This document shows positions 10,636-18,326 of a stretch of 22,169 nucleotides of DNA, piece by piece. The DNA is taken from positions 1 through 22,169 of the IMG/VR virus record IMGVR_UViG_3300023435_000105, one strand, 5' to 3'. Origin of the DNA: a virus. The notes beneath the pieces were generated by a model. The model was given only the letters and a program-made list of their open reading frames with translations. It searched no databases and was not told the origin of the DNA. A program made the position numbers and the translations under genes. The first letter of the stretch is position 1; every line of letters begins with the position of its first letter.

Positions 10636-13600
10636 ATGATACCTAGTGTTTATGAAATGAGTGACTTGAATAAGGTCATAAACGATAAATTAAGTAAAAG
10701 CGTTAGAGTGTTTAATGCAAGTAATTCTAGTCCAGAGGCTCAAATGCCTTTTCAGCAGGGTTTCATGTGGGTTAGTCCTTTTGGTATTCCAAGACGTATT
10801 AATCCTTTAGAGGTGCGACAGTTTGCTAAGAGTGCGTGGGTTCAAATGGTAGTGAATGCTATATTGAAGCAAGTGCGTAATACCAAGTATGATGTTGTGA
10901 ACGTGGATGATGATGATAATACTGTTTACGAGAAGGAGACTAGTGACGTTTTTGAAGTGTTGGATTGTCCTAACCGTAATAATCAGACGTTCTGGGACGT
11001 GTGGCTTCCGTACTTGCGTGATATTCTAGAATTAGATTCGGGAGTTGTATTTAAGGGTTTCAATGGGGATGGTAAATTGGTTGAATTGTTTGCTCATGAT
11101 GGCAGTAAATTCTTGATTAGTACTGACGAGCATGGTATATTAAATAAGTATTACCAGTACAGTTATGCTTTCCCTACTAGCCGGCCTAAAGAGTTTGAGA
11201 AAAGTCAAATCATTTATGGCATGATGAATTTAAGTACTGAGAATTACCCTTACGGCTTTTGTTTGGATTATGGTAGTTTAATTGAGACTAATGAGGGTTT
11301 GTTAAAGATTGGTGATGTTGTTACTAACAAAAAAGAAGTTTTGATTAAAACATTTAATCAAAAAAAGGAGTGTTTTGAGTACAAACCAATTCTTAATTAT
11401 TTTAGCAGAAAAGTAAGTGAGTACTTATACAGTATAAAATTAAGTAATGGACAAAGAGGTTATGGTATACACTGCACTAATAATCATCCTATTCTCACAC
11501 CTAATGGGTACGTTAACGCAGAAGACCTTAAAACATTCGATAAAATTCTAGTGAAAGGAAAAACTTTAACTAAAGAACAAAAAGAATACATTTATGGTAC
11601 TATGCTTGGAGACGGAAACTTATATTGTAAAAGAAGAAAGGGGTATCCAAGCATTAGACTAGCTCAAAGCATTAAACATGAAGAATATATTGATTGGATG
11701 CAAGAATCATTATATAATCTTGATTTATGGAAGCAAGAAACATACGCGCCAAGCCCACACTATCCAGAACGATTATACAAGCATATTAAACTTAATAGTA
11801 AAGTTGACCCGTGCTTGGATGAAATAAGATGGAATTGTTATCCTAACTATAAAAAGACAGTTACTAAAGAATGGGTTAGTAAATTAACTCCTTTAAGTAT
11901 TAGTGCTTGGATGATGGATGATGGAAGCTGGACTTTTTACAGGCATAATAAAGAATTAATTGAAGGTTTCATTTTTTGTACTGATGATTTTAGTAAAGAA
12001 GAATGTGGTTTGTTAGTAGATAAATTAAAAGGATGGGATATTGAAAGTAAAATCATGTGCCCTCCTAGTACTGGTAAAAATAGGTTATGGGTTAATAAGA
12101 AGAATACTATTAAATTAATGGATTTAACTAAAGATTATATAAATGTTAATGTTGAAACTCATGAGAAAAAGTGGATAGCAAAACCTTTAAAAGTTGTTGA
12201 AAGTGAAACAAGTGTTGAAGTGCCTATTACTAGTATTTCTCGTTTAAAAGTTAAAACTGGCACTGTTTATGATATTGAAGTGAAGGATAACCATAATTTT
12301 ATTACTAATCGTATGATTGTTCATAATAGTCCGTTGCAATCCATTCAGCAAGTAGTAGAGGTTTTAATTCAATCTGACCGGTATAATAAAGAGTTTTTTA
12401 AGAGTAATGGCGTTCCTGCTGGTATAGTAAACGTGAACATGGATGAGCCTGAACTGCAAAGGTTTAAGACTTACTGGCAGAATGAAATTAAAGGTAAGCC
12501 TCATGCTTTAGCGTTCATGAATAGTCCTGACGTTGGATTTAATGATTTGAGTAAGAGTAATCGTGATATGGAATGGTTGGATGGTCAAAAATGGTATTTT
12601 CATTTAGTATTTGGTGCTTATGGTCTTTCACCGCAAGAAGTGGGTTTTTACGAGAATAGTAATCGTAGTACGGGAGAAAGCCAAGAGAGGATTACTGTTA
12701 AGAACGCTATTAAACCGTACCTTAGTCATATTGCAGAAAAAATTAATAACGAGGTTTTACCATTGATTTTATTGGATGATAAGCCTAAGATTAAGTTTAA
12801 ATGGTTTCCGGAAGATGATGTGGCTGAAAGGATTAAGGATGAACAATTGCAGTGGAAGCTTAAAGAAGGAGTTTATAGTATTAATGAAGTGAGGAGTATG
12901 GAAGGAAAAGATAGTGTTGAGGGTGGTGATGAGCATAAGGGTAAAAATAGTGGTAGTATGCAGTTTGAGGGTGATAGTCCTTTCGGTAATCAACCTGTGA
13001 AACCTAATGATACTAAAGGGGAGAAAGATGGTGAAAAGAAAAAAAGTGTGTTAATTAAAGAGGCTGAAATGGTTGAGGAAAGTCGTGAGTATGATGTTTT
13101 CTTAACCAGTATTTTTAAGGGTTGGGAAAAGAAAGTGTTAGGTTACGTGGATTCTAGTTTAACTACTGAATTAAATAAAATGGTTAAAGTGGATAAGAGT
13201 TTGGGGGAGTTCATGAGTGGCTTATTTAATACTGTTAATACGAGCAAGTTTTTTACTGGTTTAAAAAGGGTTATTGGTTTTAAAATGCGTGATGGCTTGG
13301 ATGAGGCAGAGGAAGAACTTGACTTGAATATTAGTGTTGATTGGGAGAATAAAAAGAATGAGGAGACTAGTAGGCAACTTGATGGTTTCACGCTTGATAA
13401 TGGTGAGTACTGGCCTGGACTCAAGGGAGTGAGCAGGGATTTAAGCACTAAAGTATTGGATATTGTAAGGGATAGCATGAAGGAAGGAAGTAGTGTGGTT
13501 GATGTTAAGAAAGAGATTAAGGAAACTTTCAAACAATATACTGGTAGTGAGGCTAGTGAGGGTCGTGCTGACATGATTGCTCGTACTGAGACTACGCGAT

Positions 13601-13824
13601 TGTTTAATAAGTATAAGTTGGAGGGTTATAAGAGTAGTGGTTTGAAGGGTTTTAAAGTTTGGGATAGTTTCATTGATGATAGTACTAGTAGTGAGTGTCG
13701 GGAATTGAATGGTCAAAAGCGTGGTTTAACTGAAGTGTTTAGTTTAAAGGATGGTCGTGAGTTCATGCATCCTCCGTCACACGTTTCGTGCAGGAGTCGT
13801 GTATTGTTCGAGTTGGAAGAATAA
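10636..13824 (+). CDS. Portal protein fused to Mu gpF-like domain, with intein (1062 aa precursor)
   Basis: The portal forms the dodecameric vertex ring through which TerL pumps DNA. Residues 1-208 and 565 to about 760 form the portal part, with the YGF/SPL motif split by an intein (209-564). After splicing the product would be 706 residues. The last about 150 residues match the Mu gpF/SPP1 gp7 minor head family: ARTETTRLFN, then W, a Cys (STSSECRELNG) and HPPSHVSCRSR at the end. No ribosome site precedes ATG 10636, so translation may be leaderless or depend on the upstream RNA. The exteins are G/T-rich and the intein much more A-rich. Confidence 0.92.
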   Translation: MIPSVYEMSDLNKVINDKLSKSVRVFNASNSSPEAQMPFQQGFMWVSPFGIPRRINPLEVRQFAKSAWVQMVVNAILKQVRNTKYDVVNVDDDDNTVYEKETSDVFEVLDCPNRNNQTFWDVWLPYLRDILELDSGVVFKGFNGDGKLVELFAHDGSKFLISTDEHGILNKYYQYSYAFPTSRPKEFEKSQIIYGMMNLSTENYPYGFCLDYGSLIETNEGLLKIGDVVTNKKEVLIKTFNQKKECFEYKPILNYFSRKVSEYLYSIKLSNGQRGYGIHCTNNHPILTPNGYVNAEDLKTFDKILVKGKTLTKEQKEYIYGTMLGDGNLYCKRRKGYPSIRLAQSIKHEEYIDWMQESLYNLDLWKQETYAPSPHYPERLYKHIKLNSKVDPCLDEIRWNCYPNYKKTVTKEWVSKLTPLSISAWMMDDGSWTFYRHNKELIEGFIFCTDDFSKEECGLLVDKLKGWDIESKIMCPPSTGKNRLWVNKKNTIKLMDLTKDYINVNVETHEKKWIAKPLKVVESETSVEVPITSISRLKVKTGTVYDIEVKDNHNFITNRMIVHNSPLQSIQQVVEVLIQSDRYNKEFFKSNGVPAGIVNVNMDEPELQRFKTYWQNEIKGKPHALAFMNSPDVGFNDLSKSNRDMEWLDGQKWYFHLVFGAYGLSPQEVGFYENSNRSTGESQERITVKNAIKPYLSHIAEKINNEVLPLILLDDKPKIKFKWFPEDDVAERIKDEQLQWKLKEGVYSINEVRSMEGKDSVEGGDEHKGKNSGSMQFEGDSPFGNQPVKPNDTKGEKDGEKKKSVLIKEAEMVEESREYDVFLTSIFKGWEKKVLGYVDSSLTTELNKMVKVDKSLGEFMSGLFNTVNTSKFFTGLKRVIGFKMRDGLDEAEEELDLNISVDWENKKNEETSRQLDGFTLDNGEYWPGLKGVSRDLSTKVLDIVRDSMKEGSSVVDVKKEIKETFKQYTGSEASEGRADMIARTETTRLFNKYKLEGYKSSGLKGFKVWDSFIDDSTSSECRELNGQKRGLTEVFSLKDGREFMHPPSHVSCRSRVLFELEE
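11260..12327 (+). mobile_element. Intein with LAGLIDADG homing endonuclease (356 aa)
   Basis: The intein begins with Cys (CLDYGSLIETNEG, block A), has the TxxH block B (CTNNHPIL), two LAGLIDADG-type motifs (YGTMLGDGNL with Asp at 11611-11613, and SAWMMDDGSW with Asp at 11917-11922), block F (VYDIEVKDNHNF) and ends in the canonical MIVHN, followed by Ser as the +1 residue. All splice residues are present, so it should splice itself out. Both endonuclease acidic residues are kept, so homing may be active. It lies between Phe208 and Ser565 of the portal, inside the conserved YGxSPL motif. Confidence 0.95.
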
Positions 13825-13844
13825 AAACCGAAATGGTTATAAAA
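13825..13844 (+). promoter_or_regulatory. Archaeal BRE/TATA promoter, copy 2
   Basis: Identical to 10405-10424 over 20 bases. TTATAAAA at 13837-13844 predicts a transcript start near 13866, only a few bases before the ATG at 13873, which lacks a ribosome site. The protease-capsid mRNA is therefore probably leaderless or nearly so. Confidence 0.75.
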
Positions 13845-13872
13845 CCGTAAAATCATTATAATATTAAATAAA

Positions 13873-14832
13873 ATGGTTAAAACTGATAAGATGATTAAGG
13901 CTTGGATGCCGATTAACAAGGATTCTAACGGTAATTTCATTGGTATTTTAAGCGATGATAGTCTTGACCGTGATGATGAGTTCATGACTGAAGAATTACT
14001 TAGGGATTGGAGTCAGACTCCTGAAAACTTGCCTATGTTGGCGAATCACGAGAATAAGATGGAAAAGTTCGTTGGTGGTTGGAAGAACAAGAAATTGATT
14101 AGTAAAGGGAAAAGCACGGCTTTAACTGCTGAACCCTTCTTTTTTAGTAAGGAAGCTAATCCTCTTGCTCAACAAATTCAGAAGCAAGTTGAGGAAGCGT
14201 TAGATAACGGATTAAACGTTGGCATTAGTATAGGTGCTATAGTTCATGAGGAAATAGAAAAAGAGATTGATGGAATTAAACGGGTTGGTTATAGTAAGGC
14301 TGAAATTGTTGAAGCTACTATCGTTCCTATTCAATCTAATCGTAATGCTAGTTTTACTGCTATCGCTAAAAGTTTTGGTTATGGCAAAAATAATAAAAAG
14401 TTAGAAGGTGAAATTATGGGTGATGAATTAAAATATAGTCAAAAAGATTATGATGTTGCTGTTAATAAAGTTAGTAAGGAAGCTGACGAGAAAGTGGCAG
14501 AAGCAGAAGTTAAAGTAACGGAAGCGGAAGCTAAAGTTACTGAAGCAGAAAGTAAAGTTGAAACTGCTGAAACTGCAACAACAGAAGCAAAAACTGAAAG
14601 TGAAGAAGCTAAAGTTGAAGCAGAAAAAGTTTTGGAAGAACAAAAAAAGTCTAATGCTGGTTTAATTAAGGAAGTTGAAAAACTTAAAAAGTTTAGTGAA
14701 GGAAGTAAACTCCCTAATACTGACTTGCCTACTGGTGATTACAGTAGTAAAGGCTTAGAAAACAAGGATGCCCCAATTACTTTCGAGGGTATGCTTAGTA
14801 AACAGTATAAAATTAAAGAAGGTGATGAATGA
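13873..14832 (+). CDS. Prohead protease-scaffold fusion (319 aa)
   Basis: Residues 1-165 resemble the herpes/HK97-type prohead serine protease (S78-like): His59 in LANHENK, Ser119 in NVGISIGA, and the following EIVEATIVPIQSNRNAS block. Residues about 182-285 are an Ala/Glu/Lys/Val-rich coiled coil with repeated AEAKVTEAE units, typical of a scaffold. A GGTGA (14407-14411) four bases before an in-frame ATG at 14416 could yield the scaffold alone. The protein shapes the procapsid and then digests the scaffold. It sits directly upstream of the capsid gene, overlapping it by four bases. Confidence 0.8.
   Translation: MVKTDKMIKAWMPINKDSNGNFIGILSDDSLDRDDEFMTEELLRDWSQTPENLPMLANHENKMEKFVGGWKNKKLISKGKSTALTAEPFFFSKEANPLAQQIQKQVEEALDNGLNVGISIGAIVHEEIEKEIDGIKRVGYSKAEIVEATIVPIQSNRNASFTAIAKSFGYGKNNKKLEGEIMGDELKYSQKDYDVAVNKVSKEADEKVAEAEVKVTEAEAKVTEAESKVETAETATTEAKTESEEAKVEAEKVLEEQKKSNAGLIKEVEKLKKFSEGSKLPNTDLPTGDYSSKGLENKDAPITFEGMLSKQYKIKEGDE
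14416..14832 (+). CDS. Probable internal start: scaffold protein alone (138 aa)
   Basis: In-frame ATG 14416 (residue 182 of the protease fusion) is preceded by GGTGA at four bases and falls exactly between the protease domain and the coiled coil. Nested protease/scaffold gene pairs are well known in tailed phages (lambda C/Nu3). The product would be 138 residues, very acidic and mostly coiled coil. The evidence is the ribosome site and the domain boundary only. Confidence 0.5.
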   Translation: MGDELKYSQKDYDVAVNKVSKEADEKVAEAEVKVTEAEAKVTEAESKVETAETATTEAKTESEEAKVEAEKVLEEQKKSNAGLIKEVEKLKKFSEGSKLPNTDLPTGDYSSKGLENKDAPITFEGMLSKQYKIKEGDE

Positions 14833-15890
14833 TGTTTAAAGGAATGGATGGAATGGGTGAAAGCGAAGCTAACTTTCATTTTGATAATATGTTTGGTAAA
14901 GCTGGTATAGTTGACAGACAACTTTATTATCCTGGTATGCAAAGAGTGTATAATGGAAGTAAGGAAGCTTGTGATACTGGACTACAAAATATTGGTAAGA
15001 TGCTTAATAAAGCTCCTAGTATCAATACTACAAGTGGCGGAACTTATACAGCTTACGGGCTTCAACCGGCTTTCGTTGACCCTACAATAGTTGATAGGAC
15101 AATTAGGGAAACGCCATTAGTGAAATTATTACCTAGAAGGGCTAGTAGAAGTTTAAAGTACGTTTACAATATTATTAGTGCTAAAGCTGGTGCTAAATTC
15201 TTGTTAGATGATGCAAGTCTTAGTGAAAACGTTGATACAAGAAGCACAAGTTACGTGGACATGAAGTACCTCTATGGAGTTGGTCGAATCACAAACCCAG
15301 CTTTAGCTGGTGCTAACGCATCTTACATTAACTTGTTTGGTGAAGATGTCCGTGTTAAAATGGCAAGTATGAATGAGGCTTTAGAAAACGAAATTATAAA
15401 CGGTGATACTGATACTAACGCTGCTGGTTTTAATGGTCTTATTGATAGCATAACAACTAATACAGAAGATAATAGTGGTGATGAAATAACGTTGGACTTG
15501 TTAAGAACTGATTTTAACACGTCATTCGAGGCTAACGGGCTTATTGATTTGGTTGTTACGGATGGAAGAACACTGAATTACATTAAAGGACTAATGCAGG
15601 ATTACTTAAGATTTAATGGTCAAATCCCTGCAAACATGGATTTTGGAATCCCTGACGCGTTCTATTTTGATGGCGCATTATTTATTAAAGACAGATACGC
15701 TCCAACAACTGCTGCAAGTAGAAGGATTTTTTACGTGGATACAAGATACATTTTCTTAGCTGTCTTACAAGATATGACTTATCAGGAAATGGGTATCAAC
15801 AATGATTCAAGAAAGTATTTCATTAAATGGTATGGCTCACTAGTTATTAATTTTGAGAGTGCTATGGTTATGAGATACGGTCTAGCTTAA
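14829..15890 (+). CDS. Putative major capsid protein (353 aa)
   Basis: Position after protease/scaffold and the size of 353 residues fit a HK97-fold capsid protein. The N-terminal 60 residues are Met/Gly-rich and may be a processed delta-like region. Then come blocks typical of the fold: RETPLVKLLPRRASRSLKYVYN, a long central helix region (GEDVRVKMASMNEALENEIING, residues about 166-190), and a C-terminal beta-rich section. GGTGA at 14820-14824 serves ATG 14829 or 14832. The codon use is more even than in the surrounding genes, as expected for a highly expressed protein. Confidence 0.75.
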   Translation: MMFKGMDGMGESEANFHFDNMFGKAGIVDRQLYYPGMQRVYNGSKEACDTGLQNIGKMLNKAPSINTTSGGTYTAYGLQPAFVDPTIVDRTIRETPLVKLLPRRASRSLKYVYNIISAKAGAKFLLDDASLSENVDTRSTSYVDMKYLYGVGRITNPALAGANASYINLFGEDVRVKMASMNEALENEIINGDTDTNAAGFNGLIDSITTNTEDNSGDEITLDLLRTDFNTSFEANGLIDLVVTDGRTLNYIKGLMQDYLRFNGQIPANMDFGIPDAFYFDGALFIKDRYAPTTAASRRIFYVDTRYIFLAVLQDMTYQEMGINNDSRKYFIKWYGSLVINFESAMVMRYGLA

Positions 15891-15906
15891 TTGAGGTGAA
15901 TGAAAA

Positions 15907-16224
15907 ATGACTGCAACAAGTATATTAAAGTATTGGGAAGAACTTCCTAATGCTGAATTAAAGCGTGTTTTATTTCAGACTCCTAATACGGCTGATGCGG
16001 CTGACACGTTAGAAATTACCTTAAGCGATTATGGTATTAGTGCTACTGGTTTATTGAGTGTTGAAAGTTGGGTGCATACTGCTAGTGGTAGTGTGATTAC
16101 GACTGAACTTAATACGTGTGCTGTAAGTGCTGGTGTGCTTACTGTAACGATAGCTGCTGGAACTGATAATGATGTTAGAGTGGTTGAGATAGTTGGAAGG
16201 TCAACGCCTGGGGCGTTTGAGTAA
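15907..16224 (+). CDS. Small beta-rich virion protein, tandem copy 1 (105 aa)
   Basis: GAGGTGA (15893-15899) eight bases upstream of ATG 15907 is one of the strongest ribosome sites in the window. The product alternates Thr/Val-rich strands and turns (LEITLSDYGISATGLLSVESWVH-type), like a beta sandwich. It is about 64% identical, with no gaps, to the next gene. Placement right after the capsid gene suggests a capsid decoration or other abundant virion protein. No family recognised. Confidence 0.65.
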   Translation: MTATSILKYWEELPNAELKRVLFQTPNTADAADTLEITLSDYGISATGLLSVESWVHTASGSVITTELNTCAVSAGVLTVTIAAGTDNDVRVVEIVGRSTPGAFE

Positions 16225-16226
16225 AA

Positions 16227-16544
16227 ATGACCGCAACTAGTATTCTTAAGAGTTGGCAAGAAGTACCTAATGCTGAACTTAAAAAGGTAGTTTTTCAAAC
16301 ACCGAATACTGCTAACGAAAACGACACTTTTACTGTAACCCTTGGTTCGTATGGGATTAGTCCTACTGGATTACTTACTATTCGTAGTTGGGTGCATACT
16401 ACAAGCGGTAGTATTATCGTGACTGATATTGCAACGTGTAGCGTGACTGCTGGTGTAGTTACTGTTACAGTTCAATCCGCTAACTCTAATAGTGTTAGAG
16501 TTGTTGAATTAGTTGGCAGATGCGATGCTGGTGTGTTTGAGTAA
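16227..16544 (+). CDS. Small beta-rich virion protein, tandem copy 2 (105 aa)
   Basis: Same length as the upstream copy with 67 of 105 residues identical; MTATSILK, PNAELK, FQTPNTA, SWVHT and VGR blocks are fully kept. It starts two bases after the upstream stop with no clear ribosome site, so translation is probably coupled. The differences are mostly conservative, indicating both copies are under selection. A hetero-oligomer or two capsid sites are possibilities. Confidence 0.65.
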   Translation: MTATSILKSWQEVPNAELKKVVFQTPNTANENDTFTVTLGSYGISPTGLLTIRSWVHTTSGSIIVTDIATCSVTAGVVTVTVQSANSNSVRVVELVGRCDAGVFE

Positions 16545-16548
16545 AAAC

Positions 16549-16582
16549 ACTTTTATTTTTTTTTATTATTTTATTTTTACCC
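16549..16582 (+). terminator. T-rich terminator after the capsid block
   Basis: Long T tracts (T9 at 16557-16565 and several T4-5 runs) follow the stop of the tandem pair within 10 bases, as expected for archaeal intrinsic termination. An A8 run at 16594-16601 lies downstream. Confidence 0.6.
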
Positions 16583-16616
16583 TATTAAGGAAAGAAAAAA
16601 AACGGAGATGATATTT

Positions 16617-17366
16617 ATGGCTCATGGAGTACCAACTTTAGAAAATAGAAACTGGCTTTTTAAAAAGAAAGCGCAAATAATAGGACATTTTATTAGGGAA
16701 CCGAGTAGGTATGTGTTAGATGAATACTTTGCTCAAAAACCTGCATTAAATACTGACGTGGGTGTTGCTTACAATCTTGATTTTGAAACGTTAGGAACTA
16801 GTATGACTACTGCGGATGTTACTTTTCCTGGAACAATCGCTGGAATCCAATTAGACACGCATGGTGCGGATAATGACCAAGCTTATATTTGCCCTCACTT
16901 AAACACTGATCAGACTGCGTGGGCTAGTGTATTGTGGGGAACTGAAAACCAGGTTGTTTGGGAGACGGCAATTAAAACGAATAGTGCAATCGCTACTACT
17001 CTTATTTGGGCTGGTCTTAAATTAACTGCTGACCCTACTGTTGCTACGGATAATGACCAAGTATTTTTCAGGTATAGTACTGATGATAGTGATACTAATT
17101 GGGAGATAGTAAGTAGTATTGGTGGTACTGGTACAACTACTGATAGTGGGATTGCTGTTGCTGCTAGTACAACGTACCAGTTAAGGATTGAAATAGATAG
17201 TGACCGTAAAGCACATTTTTATATTGATAATGTTTTACTTTATTCTACTGCTGCTTTAACTAATGATATTGATTTTATTCCTTATATTGGAATACAAGCT
17301 TTGGATACGGGTAAATTTAGTTTGTTTGTTGCTTACGAGAAGATTAGTAGGTTTATTTACGAGTAA
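16617..17366 (+). CDS. Lectin-like (LamG/concanavalin-type) virion protein (249 aa)
   Basis: ATG 16617 is preceded by GGAG (16603-16606) and is preferred to ATG 16608, which would be too close. After a basic N-terminal 40 residues, the rest looks like a jelly-roll: DFETLGT, AYICPHL, WETAIKT, FFRYSTD, then QLRIEIDSDRKAHFYIDNVLLYS, the typical back strand pair of LamG/concanavalin A-like domains. Such domains bind glycans or decorate capsids and fibres. It is flanked by T-rich terminators, so it may be its own transcription unit. Confidence 0.6.
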   Translation: MAHGVPTLENRNWLFKKKAQIIGHFIREPSRYVLDEYFAQKPALNTDVGVAYNLDFETLGTSMTTADVTFPGTIAGIQLDTHGADNDQAYICPHLNTDQTAWASVLWGTENQVVWETAIKTNSAIATTLIWAGLKLTADPTVATDNDQVFFRYSTDDSDTNWEIVSSIGGTGTTTDSGIAVAASTTYQLRIEIDSDRKAHFYIDNVLLYSTAALTNDIDFIPYIGIQALDTGKFSLFVAYEKISRFIYE

Positions 17367-17368
17367 AC

Positions 17369-17395
17369 ACATTTTTTATTATTTTTTATTATTAT
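17369..17395 (+). terminator. T-rich terminator
   Basis: T6 (17372-17377) and further T runs immediately after the stop of the lectin-like gene. The A/T-only sequence that follows (TATTAAAA) may also contain a TATA box for the next gene. Confidence 0.5.
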
Positions 17396-17419
17396 ATTAA
17401 AATTAATGGAGTTGATAAA

Positions 17420-17737
17420 ATGAGAATATTAAAGAGTCCTAAAGTGTTGAGTGTTAAAAAACTTCATGCTGATGGTGTGGGTTGTGATTGGTTTACTTTG
17501 CGTGAAGGTAAGGTAGTGGGTGATGACTTGATTGAATTAGTTGAAAAGAAGGGTGGTGTTCTTCAGGAAATTAAAGGAGAAGAACTTGAAGGAGAAGATA
17601 TTAAAAAACCTAAGAAAGGTAAGGGCAGACCAAAAAAGGAAAAGGTTAGTAAGCCTGTTCTTCAAGAAGCTGCTGAAATAGTTAAGGGCGTTGTTGATGA
17701 CTTAGCTGATGATGGCGTATTAAATGCCAGTGTTTAA
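17420..17737 (+). CDS. Hypothetical protein with basic linker (105 aa)
   Basis: GGAG (17408-17411) precedes the ATG. Residues 1-55 form a small alpha/beta region. Residues about 62-78 are very basic (KKPKKGKGRPKKEK) with a GRPKK AT-hook-like core, and the end is an acidic helix. In tailed phages small proteins in this position between capsid and tail genes are often head-completion or decoration factors, but the basic patch may equally bind DNA. No family recognised. Confidence 0.55.
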   Translation: MRILKSPKVLSVKKLHADGVGCDWFTLREGKVVGDDLIELVEKKGGVLQEIKGEELEGEDIKKPKKGKGRPKKEKVSKPVLQEAAEIVKGVVDDLADDGVLNASV

Positions 17738-17760
17738 TTAAGTAATTAGTTTGCCTTGAT

Positions 17761-17784
17761 AACCACTTTTAATTGTGGTGGAGG
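17761..17784 (+). promoter_or_regulatory. Hairpin next to a ribosome site
   Basis: ACCAC (17762-17766) pairs with GTGGT (17775-17779) around an eight-base loop, directly abutting the GGAGG (17780-17784) of the next gene. It could modulate ribosome access or be a weak processing signal. Confidence 0.4.
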
Positions 17785-17793
17785 AAAAAGAAG

Positions 17794-18147
17794 ATGGCTA
17801 ATGTTAATGCGTATAATAATAAAACTTTAGGTACGGGCGTTGCTCAAGGTAACGGTAGTACTGATTACGTTTTTAGTATGGACTCGTACAATTTCTGGAC
17901 TGTTCAAATTGAGGATACTAGTGGTGGTGCTGGCACTAATACTTATAAAGTGTATGGTAGCTTGGATGGTACAAGTTATCAGGATGTTGCGAGTAGCTTG
18001 TTTGGTGTTGCTAGTTTTACTGGTGATAATATGCTTATTGTGGATACTTCTTGTGCGTTCCGTTATGTTAAAGTGAATGTTACTAGAACTAGTGATGGTG
18101 GTGCTAAAGATGGTGCTTGGACTATTTTTGTTAAACGGAGTGCTTGA
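17794..18147 (+). CDS. Beta-rich virion protein (117 aa)
   Basis: GGAGG (17780-17784) nine bases upstream selects ATG 17794 over an earlier in-frame TTG. The product is Gly/Ser/Thr-rich with alternating strands (FWTVQIED, TYKVYGSLDGTSYQDVA, FRYVKVNVTRT), ending in FVKRSA. The layout resembles the small beta-sandwich modules found in phage decoration and tail proteins (discoidin/carbohydrate-binding-like). The role is inferred from position and composition. Confidence 0.55.
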   Translation: MANVNAYNNKTLGTGVAQGNGSTDYVFSMDSYNFWTVQIEDTSGGAGTNTYKVYGSLDGTSYQDVASSLFGVASFTGDNMLIVDTSCAFRYVKVNVTRTSDGGAKDGAWTIFVKRSA

Positions 18148-18149
18148 AA

Positions 18150-18314
18150 ATGGGTGTTTATCGTAGTAGTGCTAGGGGTAACACTAGCGGTTTGAGTTTG
18201 TTTGATGATGGTACTGATTATTGTTTTAGGCATGGTAGTACTGACTTATTTAAAATTAGAAAATCTGATAATCAACTGTTGTTAGATAATGGCGTTGATA
18301 CTGATGCTTTTTAG
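18150..18314 (+). CDS. Small tail-fibre-module-like protein (54 aa)
   Basis: ATG 18150 lies three bases after the preceding stop. The 54-residue product has SLFDDGTDYCFRHGSTD and then IRKSDNQLLLDNGVDTDAF, short strand-turn-strand units like those seen at the ends of phage fibre proteins. It may be a separate fibre tip or attachment peptide. The gene is followed by GAGGT for the next frame. Confidence 0.45.
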   Translation: MGVYRSSARGNTSGLSLFDDGTDYCFRHGSTDLFKIRKSDNQLLLDNGVDTDAF

Positions 18315-18326
18315 AGGTTTAATAAA

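Noticed and set aside
13143-13985. Several minus-strand open frames opposite the portal C terminus and protease gene
   Set aside because: They mirror the strong codon bias of the + strand genes, give Ser/Leu/Thr-rich nonsense and lack ribosome sites.
14428-14643. Phe/Cys/Ser-rich minus-strand frame
   Set aside because: It is the reverse complement of the repetitive coiled-coil codons of the scaffold region.
17840-18076. Hydrophobic + frame inside the beta-rich virion gene
   Set aside because: It is a shifted reading of a gene with a better ribosome site and composition.
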